A stretch of DNA of 64,000 nt from assembly GCA_017399535.1 (NCBI GenBank), contig JAFQBX010000034.1:100999-164998 (forward strand). Direction: 5' to 3'. Under the pieces are notes generated by a model, which saw nothing but the letters and a program-made list of their open reading frames with translations, was not told the DNA's origin and ran no database searches. The stretch is from Clostridia bacterium (GTDB lineage: Bacteria; Bacillota; Clostridia; Oscillospirales; Acutalibacteraceae). Positions 23,986-33,273 of the stretch are shown here, piece after piece; position 1 is the first letter of the stretch, and every line of letters starts with the position of its first letter. Position numbers and translations under genes: made by a program.

Positions 23986-24519
23986 ATGAAAAGAGCGGTG
24001 CAAAAAATGGCCGAAAATAATATTCGAAATCAGAGATGGTCACAAAGCGGATTTGCTAACCGAGGGGATAGTGGGCGACAAAGGGAAACTCAGAATACGA
24101 AAAATCGAAACGAGCATCGCGGAGTAGGGCATAGCAATGAGCAAAGGGCGGAGCAACCGCCTACCAACCGGTCTCGGCCGATAATGCCCGATTACGTTCG
24201 ACCGCTCAGAAACGCGGCATCGTCAACGCATCAACCAACTTTGTCTCGTCAATCCGCACCCTTACACCAGCCCCAATCACCGCACCAATCTCCGCCACCG
24301 CACCAGCCCCAATCACCGCACCAATCTCCGCCACAGCATCAACCTCCACCACCGAGCCGCACTGCAAAAAGCGGTCTCGGCGGCTTTTTAGACAAACTCA
24401 ATCTTAAAAATTTTGATTTAGACGCCGACAGAGCGCTAATTATAATGATGATGGCGCTTTTGCAAAAGGAAACCTTTGACGAAACGCTTATGTTAGCGCT
24501 GCTTTATATAATGCTTTGA
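23986..24519 (+). CDS. Pro/Gln/His-rich protein with hydrophobic helical C-terminus
   Basis: 177 residues. A basic, disordered N-terminus is followed by a His-Gln-Pro-Ser repeat (HQPQSPHQSPPPHQPQSPHQ, about 90-125) and a conserved-looking C-terminal 45 residues (FDLDADRALIIMMMALLQKE...LMLALLYIML). The acidic-then-aliphatic C-terminal motif recurs in uncharacterised Clostridia proteins. The first ATG has no clear ribosome site, and ATG at 24007 (eighth codon) is an alternative start. It belongs to the same transcription unit as the two preceding genes (15-bp gap). Function unknown. Confidence 0.6.
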   Translation: MKRAVQKMAENNIRNQRWSQSGFANRGDSGRQRETQNTKNRNEHRGVGHSNEQRAEQPPTNRSRPIMPDYVRPLRNAASSTHQPTLSRQSAPLHQPQSPHQSPPPHQPQSPHQSPPQHQPPPPSRTAKSGLGGFLDKLNLKNFDLDADRALIIMMMALLQKETFDETLMLALLYIML

Positions 24520-24575
24520 TTTTTTATACCGAAATCTGCCAATAATACTCTTACAATACGATAAGGAGAAAAAAT

Positions 24576-25574
24576 ATGGCGGATTACAATTACTTAAAGG
24601 ACAGAATAAGGGAAATGAGCATACCGTCAATGCTTTATACGGCAAGGGCGGTCAGAGATAGAAGTAACAAAAGTACAATCGGTACGGTTGCCGATATGGT
24701 CAGGTGCGGAATAAAATATTCGGCAGGTTACACCGATTATTACAACTGTGGCTTTGAAACAAAAAATGCTGCCGAGCGAAAAACCACCATTACTCGAGGA
24801 GTAAATAACGGCTATGTAAAGGCACTCAACAGCGGCGAATTACGGGATTGCTTTAATGACAAGCGTCAGTTTTACCGCCTTTATGCCGATTTTATTTCAC
24901 GTGATTGGCTCGATTTAGAAAGGGCAAATGCACATCAATTGCAAAAATTTTTAGGGGGTGATACTACGGCAGTGGTTAGATCCTCTGATACAAAAACGGA
25001 AAAGGACAGCTTTGTTCTTAATCTGCTCGGGATAAACGATTATGAGGATTTGCGTGAACGGCTAATCAGAATGGGGCTGAATATAATAGAAAAATGTGTT
25101 AAGCAAAATGAGCAGATGGAACGCCTTTGCGGAAACGCACTCGGCACAGTTCGCGTGGTGACGGTTGGCGAAATGCCCGTTTTTTCCTGTCTCAATATTC
25201 GTCAGGGAAAGTTGCTTCTGACAGCCGCAATTGACGAAAAAACGGGTGTAGTAAGGGGAAGCGCTTTTGACGAAAATAACGGACTCTATTACCGCCACCC
25301 GATTACTAACAAGCGCTTTGACGGATTTCACATTCCGCTATGGAACGAGGTCCTGTCCGTCGTTTCGGCGGCGTCGAGGGTACTCACCTCGGTCAATTAT
25401 TGCGGATGGGATATTGCCGTTTTAGCCGACCGAGCCGAGCTTATTGATGCCACAAGCTTTCCTCGCCACGATTTTTACCGCGTGTGTGATAATAAGAACC
25501 TGCGGCATAAAATCGAGAGGGAAATGTATAGCGGGATAAAAAATAATCATAAAATCATCGCGAATAAAAAATAA
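24576..25574 (+). CDS. ATP-grasp-like protein (sugar-transfer-associated type), tentative
   Basis: 332 residues; ATAAGGAG lies 9 nt before the ATG. The order of short motifs resembles the sugar-transfer-associated ATP-grasp family: an N-terminal helical region with YYNCGFETKN, FNDKRQFYRLYADFISRDWLDL, a VRVVTVGEMPVFSCLNIRQG strand pair, GVVRGSAFDENNGLYYRHPIT, then GWDIAVLADRAELIDATSFP, the position where ATP-grasp enzymes carry metal-binding E/N residues. Here the last block has D rather than the usual E-x-N, so activity is uncertain. It ends at a bidirectional terminator. It may belong with the three small proteins upstream or be independent. Confidence 0.55.
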   Translation: MADYNYLKDRIREMSIPSMLYTARAVRDRSNKSTIGTVADMVRCGIKYSAGYTDYYNCGFETKNAAERKTTITRGVNNGYVKALNSGELRDCFNDKRQFYRLYADFISRDWLDLERANAHQLQKFLGGDTTAVVRSSDTKTEKDSFVLNLLGINDYEDLRERLIRMGLNIIEKCVKQNEQMERLCGNALGTVRVVTVGEMPVFSCLNIRQGKLLLTAAIDEKTGVVRGSAFDENNGLYYRHPITNKRFDGFHIPLWNEVLSVVSAASRVLTSVNYCGWDIAVLADRAELIDATSFPRHDFYRVCDNKNLRHKIEREMYSGIKNNHKIIANKK

Positions 25575-25575
25575 A

Positions 25576-25614
25576 AAAACCTGTTGCATTTTTTTGTAAT
25601 GCAACAGGTTTTTA
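25576..25614. terminator. Bidirectional terminator
   Basis: AAAACCTGTTGCATT (25576-25590) pairs with AATGCAACAGGTTTT (25598-25612), with A-run left and T-run right, between convergent genes. Confidence 0.92.
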
Positions 25615-25624
25615 ACTATTATTT

Positions 25625-26383
25625 TTATTGTTCGGCGATAAGGTCGGTCATCGAATACATACCTGCACCTTTTCCTACCATGAATACAGCGGCTTTTACC
25701 GCGCCAACAGCGAAAACTTCCTTTGACCTTGCCGAGTGAGAAAGGGTGATAATTTCGTCACGTCCGGCAAAGATAACCTCGTGTTCGCCAACGATTGTAC
25801 CGCCTCTGACCGCGTGCATACCGATTTCTTTTTTGGGACGTTTTTCTCTGACTGAGTGGCGGTCATATTTGAGCTCGTAGGTTTCTTCGAGCTGCTCGTT
25901 AATTGCATTTGCAAGCATAATTGCCGTTCCGCTCGGAGCATCAATTTTCTGATTGTGATGCGCCTCGATAATTTCGATGTCGAAGCTGTCGGCGAGTACG
26001 GCGGTTGCCTTTTTCAGCAGGTCGGCGAGCAAATTGATACCGAGCGTCATATTGAACGAAAAGAAAATCGGTCTCGTTTTTGCCGTTTCTTTAATCATTT
26101 CGGTTTGCTTTTCGTCAAAGCCGGTTGTAGCAATTACTGCGGGGGTGTTTGTATCGTGAACGTAGCTTAAAAGCGACGAAAGCACCGACGGATGAGAAAA
26201 GTCGATAATAACATCGGCTTCACATTTTATGTCCGAAAACGCTGAGAAAACAGGGTAGCTTGATAACATAACCGCGTCCTTGTCAACGCCTGCAACAATT
26301 TCGCAATCGTCACGTGAATCGACAATGTCGGTAATGAATTTACCCATTTTTCCGTTGCATCCGCTTAAAATAATGCGTGTCAT
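25625..26383 (-). CDS. dapB: 4-hydroxy-tetrahydrodipicolinate reductase
   Basis: 252 residues from ATG 26381-26383; AGGA lies 10 nt upstream. A GTG three codons earlier is too close to the ribosome site. Rossmann motif GCNGKMGKFI, catalytic EAHHNQKIDAPSGTA (H-H and K), and AVRGGTIVGEHEVIF are diagnostic. It reduces HTPA to tetrahydrodipicolinate with NAD(P)H on the lysine/meso-DAP pathway. It is the last gene of asd-dapA-dapB, which supplies meso-DAP for the MurE encoded at 35518. Confidence 0.97.
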   Translation of the reverse strand: MTRIILSGCNGKMGKFITDIVDSRDDCEIVAGVDKDAVMLSSYPVFSAFSDIKCEADVIIDFSHPSVLSSLLSYVHDTNTPAVIATTGFDEKQTEMIKETAKTRPIFFSFNMTLGINLLADLLKKATAVLADSFDIEIIEAHHNQKIDAPSGTAIMLANAINEQLEETYELKYDRHSVREKRPKKEIGMHAVRGGTIVGEHEVIFAGRDEIITLSHSARSKEVFAVGAVKAAVFMVGKGAGMYSMTDLIAEQ

Positions 26384-26406
26384 TTTTTTCACATCCTAAA
26401 ATACTT

Positions 26407-27297
26407 TTATTTTGTGAGTCCGACCTTTGCCATTTCGGCTTCGAGTGCATTTCGCGCTGCTTCGCTCATTCTGATAAGCGGCAGACGGCATTCGCCTACG
26501 TCGTAGCCCATAATATTGAGCGCTTCCTTTACAGGAATCGGGTTTACGTCCGAGAAAAGAGCGTCAACGAGCGGCAGGTATTTAAGCTGTAATTCACTTG
26601 CCTTTTTAAAATCGCCGTCGAGAGCGTACCGGCAAATATCGTGTGTTTCCTGCGGTACAACGTTTGAGAGTACCGAGATAACGCCGAGTCCGCCGAGCGA
26701 CATAATCGGAACGATTTGGTCATCGTTACCCGAATAAATATTGAGGTCCTCACCGCAAAGGTGTGCAATCTGAGCAACGGCAGAAATGTCGCCGCTTGCT
26801 TCCTTTGTAGCAACGATATTCTCGATTTTTGAAAGCTCCTTGTAGGTTTCGGGCTTGATATTTGTACCCGTTCTAGAAGGAACGTTGTATAAAATCACCG
26901 GCAGAGTAGTGCTGTTTGCTATTGCGGTAAAGTGGGCAATAAGTCCTGCCTGTGACGTCTTGTTATAATAGGGGGTGACAACGAGCATGGCGTCGGCGCC
27001 TGTCTGTTCGGCGAGGGCTGCCGTTTTAACGGCAAAGGCGGTGTCGTTGCTTCCTGTGCCTGCAATTACGGGAACGCGACCCTTTGCGAATTCGACCGTC
27101 TTTTTAATTACTTCAATATGCTCATCAATGTCGAGTGTAGCCGATTCGCCGGTGGTTCCGCATGCAACGATTGCGTCGGTGCCGTTCTGAATTTGGAACT
27201 CAACCAGTTCTTCGAGCTTTTTATAGTTTACAGAACCGTCCTGATTCATAGGTGTAACCAGTGCAACTGCAGCACCGGTAAAAACAACCTTTTTCAT
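26407..27297 (-). CDS. dapA: 4-hydroxy-tetrahydrodipicolinate synthase
   Basis: 296 residues, TIM-barrel lyase. Motifs: ACGTTGESATLD (T-T-G-E), GTGSNDT, VILYNVPSRTG with the proton-relay Tyr, and IVATKEASGD with the Schiff-base lysine. It condenses pyruvate with aspartate semialdehyde. GGAGGGG precedes the ATG at 8 nt. It lies between asd and dapB in one operon with gaps of about 25 bp. Confidence 0.97.
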   Translation of the reverse strand: MKKVVFTGAAVALVTPMNQDGSVNYKKLEELVEFQIQNGTDAIVACGTTGESATLDIDEHIEVIKKTVEFAKGRVPVIAGTGSNDTAFAVKTAALAEQTGADAMLVVTPYYNKTSQAGLIAHFTAIANSTTLPVILYNVPSRTGTNIKPETYKELSKIENIVATKEASGDISAVAQIAHLCGEDLNIYSGNDDQIVPIMSLGGLGVISVLSNVVPQETHDICRYALDGDFKKASELQLKYLPLVDALFSDVNPIPVKEALNIMGYDVGECRLPLIRMSEAARNALEAEMAKVGLTK

Positions 27298-27322
27298 AAC
27301 AAATCCCCTCCAAACTTATTTA

Positions 27323-28405
27323 TCAGTCAAGATAGCCCATAGCGCAAAGGAGCTCGGCCATTAAAACACCGCCGCCGGCAGCGCCTCTGAGCGTATTATG
27401 CGATAAACAAACGAATTTATAATCGTACTGGGTGTCCTCGCGGAGACGTCCGGTAGAAATAGCCATACCGCCTTCGAGGTCACGGTGTAATTTCGCCTGA
27501 GGCATATTGTCCTCGGTGAAATAGTGGATAAACTGCTTGGGAGCGCTCGGGAGATCGAGCTCCTGTGCCTTTCCGCTGAAGTTAGCCCAAACATCGAGAA
27601 TCTCTTCCTTTGTCGGCTTTTTATCAAAATTCACAAAAACAGCGGCTGTGTGACCGTCGGAAACGGGTACACGTAAGCACTGAGCAGTAAATGCAGGGCT
27701 TGTAGCCGGGATAATCTTGTCACCTTCGATTTTGCCCCAAATTTTGAGCGGCTCTTTTTCTGATTTTTCTTCTTCGCCGCCAATATAGGGGATAACGTTG
27801 TCGACCATTTCGGGCCAGGTGTCGAATGTCTTTCCTGCGCCTGAAATTGCCTGGTATGTGCAAACGAGAACCTGCTTTACGCCAAATTTTTCGTCAAGCG
27901 GATAGAGCGCAGGAACATAGCTTTGGAGTGAGCAGTTTGACTTAACTGCGATGAATCCGCGCTTTGTGCCCAAACGCTTTCTCTGTGCGTTGATGATTTC
28001 TGCGTGGTCGGCATTGATTTCGGGAATGATCATAGGAACGTCATCGGTGAAACGATTTGCCGAGTTATTGGACATAATGGGGCATTCTGCCTTTGCATAT
28101 TTTTCTTCGAGAGCTTTAATCTCGTCCTTTTTCATATCAACGGCACAGAAGGCAAAGTCAACCATACCTGCAACTGTTTCAACATCGGCTTCGGCATTGT
28201 AAACGGTCATCTGTTTAATCTTATCCGAAAGGGGAGTCTGCATCTTCCATCTGCCGCCGAGAGCTTCCTCGTATGTTTTGCCTGCTGAGCGGGGACTTGC
28301 GGCGAGTGCAGTAATTTCGAACCACGGATGATTTTCGAGTAGGGTGATGAAACGCTGACCGACCATACCTGTAGCGCCGATAATGGCAACCTTATATTTT
28401 TTCAT
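27323..28405 (-). CDS. asd: Aspartate-semialdehyde dehydrogenase
   Basis: 360 residues. N-terminal GATGMVGQRFI NAD(P)-binding loop, SNCSLQSYVPALYPLDE (catalytic Cys in the S-N-C block), QAISGAGK, and H-in-VSDGHTAAVFV. The length and residues resemble the archaeal/fungal-type ASADH found in many Clostridia rather than the short enteric type. It makes aspartate semialdehyde for lysine, DAP, threonine and methionine synthesis. AAGGAGG lies 9 nt upstream. It is first in asd-dapA-dapB, behind a consensus promoter and a structured leader of about 140 nt. Confidence 0.95.
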   Translation of the reverse strand: MKKYKVAIIGATGMVGQRFITLLENHPWFEITALAASPRSAGKTYEEALGGRWKMQTPLSDKIKQMTVYNAEADVETVAGMVDFAFCAVDMKKDEIKALEEKYAKAECPIMSNNSANRFTDDVPMIIPEINADHAEIINAQRKRLGTKRGFIAVKSNCSLQSYVPALYPLDEKFGVKQVLVCTYQAISGAGKTFDTWPEMVDNVIPYIGGEEEKSEKEPLKIWGKIEGDKIIPATSPAFTAQCLRVPVSDGHTAAVFVNFDKKPTKEEILDVWANFSGKAQELDLPSAPKQFIHYFTEDNMPQAKLHRDLEGGMAISTGRLREDTQYDYKFVCLSHNTLRGAAGGGVLMAELLCAMGYLD

Positions 28406-28546
28406 TTTTTGAGTTCCTCCTTGAAGGGTAGCCCTTGGTAAAAAAACATTGAAAACCGAGCATCCATCTTATATAATGGTGAATGTGCGAAAAAGCGTCG
28501 CTCGTTTATTTGTAAAATATCAATCGGCTACATTAAATTTACATAG
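28406..28546 (-). promoter_or_regulatory. Structured 5' leader of asd-dapA-dapB
   Basis: On plus coordinates GTAGCC (28428-28433) can pair with GGCTAC (28526-28531), enclosing CGAGC (28457-28461) with GCTCG (28500-28504) and CCAT/ATGG (28464-28479). A competing small hairpin AAGGG-tagc-CCTT (28424-28436) sits just upstream of the asd ribosome site. It does not show lysine-riboswitch consensus blocks. Confidence 0.45.
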
Positions 28547-28551
28547 ATATA

Positions 28552-28580
28552 ATTTTATCATTTATGACCTTTGTTGTCAA
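28552..28580 (-). promoter_or_regulatory. Consensus promoter for asd-dapA-dapB
   Basis: On the minus strand TTGACA (28575-28580), a 17-nt spacer, TAAAAT (28552-28557). Confidence 0.82.
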
Positions 28581-28641
28581 ATTATTTTATGCGTTTATTT
28601 ACAATAATGATACAGTTTAGCAATAGTGGAGAAAAAGAAGT

Positions 28642-29727
28642 ATGAAAAAAAGTGATTTTTATTACGATTTGCCCGAAAACCTGATAGCTCAAACGCCTGT
28701 CGAGCCGCGAAACAGCTCGCGAATGATGGCGGTTAATAGGGAAAATGGCAATATCGAGGATAAAAACTTCTATAATTTGTCTGAATATCTGCGTGAGGGC
28801 GACTGCCTTATTCTCAATAATACCCGTGTGCTTCCTGCACGTATTTTCGGGGTAAAAGAGGATACGGGAGCGGTGGTTGAATTCGTCCTTTTGAAGCAGA
28901 TTGAGAATATGGTCTGGGAATGTCTTGCCGGACCGGGCAGAAGGGCAAAGCCGGGAACGAGATTTTCTTTCGGCGAAGGGCTTATGTACGGCGAAGTCCT
29001 CGATGTAAAAGAGGGTAATCGCCTGGTAAAATTTGAATGTGACGGAGTGTTCTTTGACCTACTCGACAGGGTGGGGCAAATGCCTCTGCCGCCCTATATT
29101 CACGAAAAGCTGAATGACAAGGAACGCTATCAGACGGTGTATTCGAAGGAACTTGGCTCGGCGGCAGCGCCAACGGCAGGACTTCATTTTACACCCGAAA
29201 TGATTGACGAGCTTCGTGATAGCGGAATAGATATCGGTTACGTCACTCTGCACGTCGGACTCGGCACATTTCGTCCTGTAAAAGAGGATGATATAAAGAA
29301 GCATAAAATGCACTCGGAGCATTATTTTATGCCGAAGGAAACGGCAAAGCTCATCAACGAGACAAAGAAAAGCGGCGGTCGAGTTATCTGCGTCGGCACT
29401 ACCGGATGCAGAACGGTCGAAAGCGTATTTTCCTTTGCTTTAAAAAATGACGGAGACAAACTTGACTATATTCTCGACGGGGATAAAAAGAAACTGCTTT
29501 TACCCGAGGATACCGATTTTTCGGGCGATACCGATATTTTTATTTATCCGGGCTATGAGTTTAAGTGCATGGATGGACTGATTACTAATTTTCACCTGCC
29601 CGAAAGTACGTTGATAATGCTTGTTTCGGCGTTTCTCGGATATGATAATACCATGAACGCGTATAGGACAGCGGTTGAAAAGGAATATCGCTTTTTCTCA
29701 TTCGGTGACGCAATGCTGATTCTATGA
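28642..29727 (+). CDS. queA: S-adenosylmethionine:tRNA ribosyltransferase-isomerase
   Basis: 361 residues. Diagnostic segments: [21 protein letters not shown] at the start, [41 protein letters not shown], and the C-terminal [17 protein letters not shown]. It transfers the ribosyl moiety of SAM to preQ1 in tRNA, forming epoxyqueuosine, the penultimate step of queuosine synthesis. GGAG precedes the ATG at about 10 nt. It is followed by tgt, which inserts preQ1 in the same tRNAs. Confidence 0.97.
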   Translation: MKKSDFYYDLPENLIAQTPVEPRNSSRMMAVNRENGNIEDKNFYNLSEYLREGDCLILNNTRVLPARIFGVKEDTGAVVEFVLLKQIENMVWECLAGPGRRAKPGTRFSFGEGLMYGEVLDVKEGNRLVKFECDGVFFDLLDRVGQMPLPPYIHEKLNDKERYQTVYSKELGSAAAPTAGLHFTPEMIDELRDSGIDIGYVTLHVGLGTFRPVKEDDIKKHKMHSEHYFMPKETAKLINETKKSGGRVICVGTTGCRTVESVFSFALKNDGDKLDYILDGDKKKLLLPEDTDFSGDTDIFIYPGYEFKCMDGLITNFHLPESTLIMLVSAFLGYDNTMNAYRTAVEKEYRFFSFGDAMLIL

Positions 29728-29745
29728 TGAATAATGAAAAATTAA

Positions 29746-30996
<1,251 letters not shown>

Positions 30997-31038
30997 TATT
31001 TAAGCTGAAATTATCAACGTTTATGGCTATAAACTGTT

Positions 31039-31076
31039 CACCCTTTCACAAAATCTTGTGGAAGGGTGCTTTTTTA
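31039..31076 (+). terminator. Terminator of queA-tgt
   Basis: CACCCTTTCACAA (31039-31051) pairs with TTGTGGAAGGGTG (31056-31068), then CTTTTTTAT. Confidence 0.92.
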
Positions 31077-31121
31077 TGCACAATGCACGAAAAAAAGTTG
31101 AAAATTTTTTTATGTTAACTA

Positions 31122-31150
31122 TTGCAAAATCAGTATTGTGGTTGTATAAT
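31122..31150 (+). promoter_or_regulatory. dcw cluster promoter (Pmra)
   Basis: TTGCAA (31122-31127), a 17-nt spacer, TATAAT (31145-31150), upstream of mraZ and its operator repeats. Confidence 0.8.
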
Positions 31151-31170
31151 AACATTAAAATAACAGTCAA

Positions 31171-31200
31171 GTGGTGCCAAATGGCGTAAAATGGTGTAAA
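31171..31200 (+). promoter_or_regulatory. Three 10-bp MraZ-box repeats
   Basis: GTGGTGCCAA, ATGGCGTAAA and ATGGTGTAAA at exact 10-bp spacing (31171, 31181, 31191), between the promoter and mraZ. MraZ in other bacteria binds 10-bp-spaced direct repeats with a TGG core in front of its own operon, so this is the likely autoregulatory site. Confidence 0.75.
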
Positions 31201-31221
31201 AACAGAAGGGAGGACGTTACA

Positions 31222-31647
31222 TTGACGGGTACATTTTTTCACAATGTTGATAAAAAAGATCGTATCTTCATACCGGCCAAGATTCGCGAAGAGCTTGGCT
31301 TATCCTTCGTAATGTCCATTCCGTTTGACGGACAGCCCTGTATCTCGATTTACACCAAGGAATACTGGGACAGCATGAAGCAGAGAATCGACGCCCTTCC
31401 ATATCAGGAAAAAATGCTCATCATGCGTGTTATTGGACCTCTCACCGATGACAATACCGTCTGCGATGCTCAGGGTAGAGTACATATTCCTGCCGAGCTT
31501 AAAAAACACGCAGGACTGAGCGACAAGGTTTGCATCATCGGTACATCCGAAACGCTCGAAATCTGGAACGAAGAAACATGGCAGCAGCGCAAGGCAAAGG
31601 AAGAAAGCGAAGGACTTGCCAATATACTCGGTCGAATTTCACTTTAA
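31222..31647 (+). CDS. mraZ: Transcriptional regulator MraZ
   Basis: 141 residues starting at TTG 31222-31224 (GGGAGG 8 nt upstream), which gives the family's standard beginning (L/M)TGTFFHNVDKKDRIFIPAKIRE. The two AbrB-like MraZ half-domains are visible: RIFIPAKIREELG (N) and RVHIPAELKKHAG (C). MraZ forms a ring-shaped oligomer that represses the dcw operon by binding repeats upstream of itself, here at 31171-31200. It is first of the operon; rsmH follows 21 bp later. Confidence 0.94.
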   Translation: MTGTFFHNVDKKDRIFIPAKIREELGLSFVMSIPFDGQPCISIYTKEYWDSMKQRIDALPYQEKMLIMRVIGPLTDDNTVCDAQGRVHIPAELKKHAGLSDKVCIIGTSETLEIWNEETWQQRKAKEESEGLANILGRISL

Positions 31648-31668
31648 TTTCTGATTTGGAGCGGATAA

Positions 31669-32592
31669 ATGGAATTCAATCATATATCAGTATTATTAAA
31701 TGAATGTATAGATACATTAAATATAAAGCCGGATGGAATTTACATCGACGGTACAGCCGGTGGAGCAGGTCACTCCTGCGAAATTGCAAAGCGGCTCACA
31801 ACGGGTCGGCTGATTTCGCTTGATAAGGATCCCGACGCGATAAAGACGGCGACCGAAAGATTGGCTCCTTATAAATGCGCGACGGTGGTTGATTCCGATT
31901 TTTCCAATTTCGATTTAGTTCTTTCTTCGCTCGGAATCGAAAAGGTTGACGGAATTTTACTCGACCTCGGCGTTTCGTCGCATCAAATTGACACGGCTGA
32001 ACGCGGTTTTTCCTTTCACGCCGATGCGCCCCTCGATATGAGAATGTCCCAGCAGGGCAGAAGCGCAGCCGATTTTGTTAATGAAGAAAGCGTAGAAACA
32101 CTCGCCCGAGTGATTCGCGACTATTCGGATGAAAAATTTGCATTTAGGATAGCCAAAGCGATCGTTGCCGCGAGAGAGAAGGCACCGATAGAAACCACCC
32201 TTCAACTTGCCGAAATCGTTGCATCAGCGGTACCTGCCGCGGCGAGAAGGGACGGACACCCGGCACGCAGGACCTTCCAAGCAATCAGAATTGCGGTAAA
32301 CGGAGAGCTTGATTCGCTGTCCGAATTTCTTTCAAAGGCGATTGATTACGTCAACAAGGACGGCGTAATCGCGATAATAACCTTTCACTCGCTCGAGGAT
32401 AGAATGGTTAAACATGCCTTTGTTGATTGGAATAAGGGCTGCACCTGTCCAAAGGATTTTCCCGTCTGCGTTTGCGGAAAGACGGCAAAGGCACAGTTTG
32501 TTACCCGAAAGGCAATTACTGCTGATGATAGGCAGCTTAATGAAAATATAAGAGCCCGAAGCGCACGGCTCAGGGCGGTATATAAACTTTAA
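31669..32592 (+). CDS. rsmH: 16S rRNA (cytosine1402-N4)-methyltransferase
   Basis: 307 residues. HISVLLNECID at the start, SAM-binding YIDGTAGGAGHS, GILLDLGVSSHQID, FHADAPLDMRM, ARRTFQAIRIAVNGEL and FHSLEDRMVKHAF. It methylates C1402 in the ribosomal P site. GGAG precedes the ATG at 8 nt. Standard position between mraZ and ftsL. Confidence 0.97.
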   Translation: MEFNHISVLLNECIDTLNIKPDGIYIDGTAGGAGHSCEIAKRLTTGRLISLDKDPDAIKTATERLAPYKCATVVDSDFSNFDLVLSSLGIEKVDGILLDLGVSSHQIDTAERGFSFHADAPLDMRMSQQGRSAADFVNEESVETLARVIRDYSDEKFAFRIAKAIVAAREKAPIETTLQLAEIVASAVPAAARRDGHPARRTFQAIRIAVNGELDSLSEFLSKAIDYVNKDGVIAIITFHSLEDRMVKHAFVDWNKGCTCPKDFPVCVCGKTAKAQFVTRKAITADDRQLNENIRARSARLRAVYKL

Positions 32593-32608
32593 AAGGGGAG
32601 TAAAAAAG

Positions 32609-33109
32609 GTGGAATACAAGGCAAATTACAGCCGTAGATATTATGTTGAGAGCACCGCGTACGATTTTGACATGTTTACCGAAAAGTCAAAGCGCAAAGC
32701 AAACGTCGTTGATTTCGAAAAAGCAAAGAAAAAGTCGTCACCTCGCTCAAAGCAGTCATCTAAAAGCGAAAAATCACATAAAGTTAATATGCGCCTTGTT
32801 TCGACCTTTATGGTATGCCTCCTTTTCTTAGGAATGTTCGGAATGAGCATTTATCTTCGCGGAGAGATAAACGAAATAAGCGCCGAAATAGCCAAAACAG
32901 AGAAGCAAATCAGCCAAAAGGAAAGCGAATACATAGCCCTTGAGGTCGAGTTTGATAACCGCGTATCGTATAAAAACCTCGAAACAGCTGCGGCAGAACT
33001 CGGAATGCAAAAGGCGCAAAAGCATCAGGTCAATTATATCGTTACAAACGGAGAAAATCGTTCTGAGGAGATTGACGGCACAAAATTTATTACAGCCGAC
33101 AATAATTGA
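32609..33109 (+). CDS. ftsL: Cell division protein FtsL-like
   Basis: 166 residues from GTG 32609 (GGGGAG 8 nt upstream). A basic cytoplasmic N-terminus of about 68 residues, one TM helix (about 71-91, STFMVCLLFLGMFGMSIYL), then a coiled coil (EINEISAEIAKTEKQISQKE). Sequence similarity in the FtsL/DivIC family is low; assignment rests on topology and position between rsmH and the class B PBP. It probably forms the FtsQ-FtsL-DivIC complex that activates septal FtsW/FtsI. Confidence 0.82.
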   Translation: MEYKANYSRRYYVESTAYDFDMFTEKSKRKANVVDFEKAKKKSSPRSKQSSKSEKSHKVNMRLVSTFMVCLLFLGMFGMSIYLRGEINEISAEIAKTEKQISQKESEYIALEVEFDNRVSYKNLETAAAELGMQKAQKHQVNYIVTNGENRSEEIDGTKFITADNN

Positions 33110-33128
33110 CTATGAAATCGAAAAAAGT

Positions 33129-33227
33129 ATGCAATAATATATATTGCAGTAAATCAACGGTTATTTAAAAAATAAATTTTCGTGAGAGCATCCTGTAAAA
33201 ACGGGATATTTGCTGTCGCGAAAATTT
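33129..33227 (+). other. Structured intergenic RNA element upstream of spoVD/ftsI
   Basis: A small hairpin (TGCAATA...TATTGCA, about 33130-33147) is followed by a nested element: AAATTTTCG (33174-33182) with CGAAAATTT (33219-33227), enclosing ATCCTG (33190-33195) with CGGGAT (33202-33207). No U-run directly follows. It may be an attenuator, a processing site or a cis-regulatory RNA. Confidence 0.5.
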
Positions 33228-33273
33228 TGCATTTTATCCGAATTAAATTATTTAGCAGAAAGGTAGTTTTGCC

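Noticed and set aside
28406..28546. Lysine riboswitch before asd
   Set aside because: The conserved lysine-box sequences are not present.
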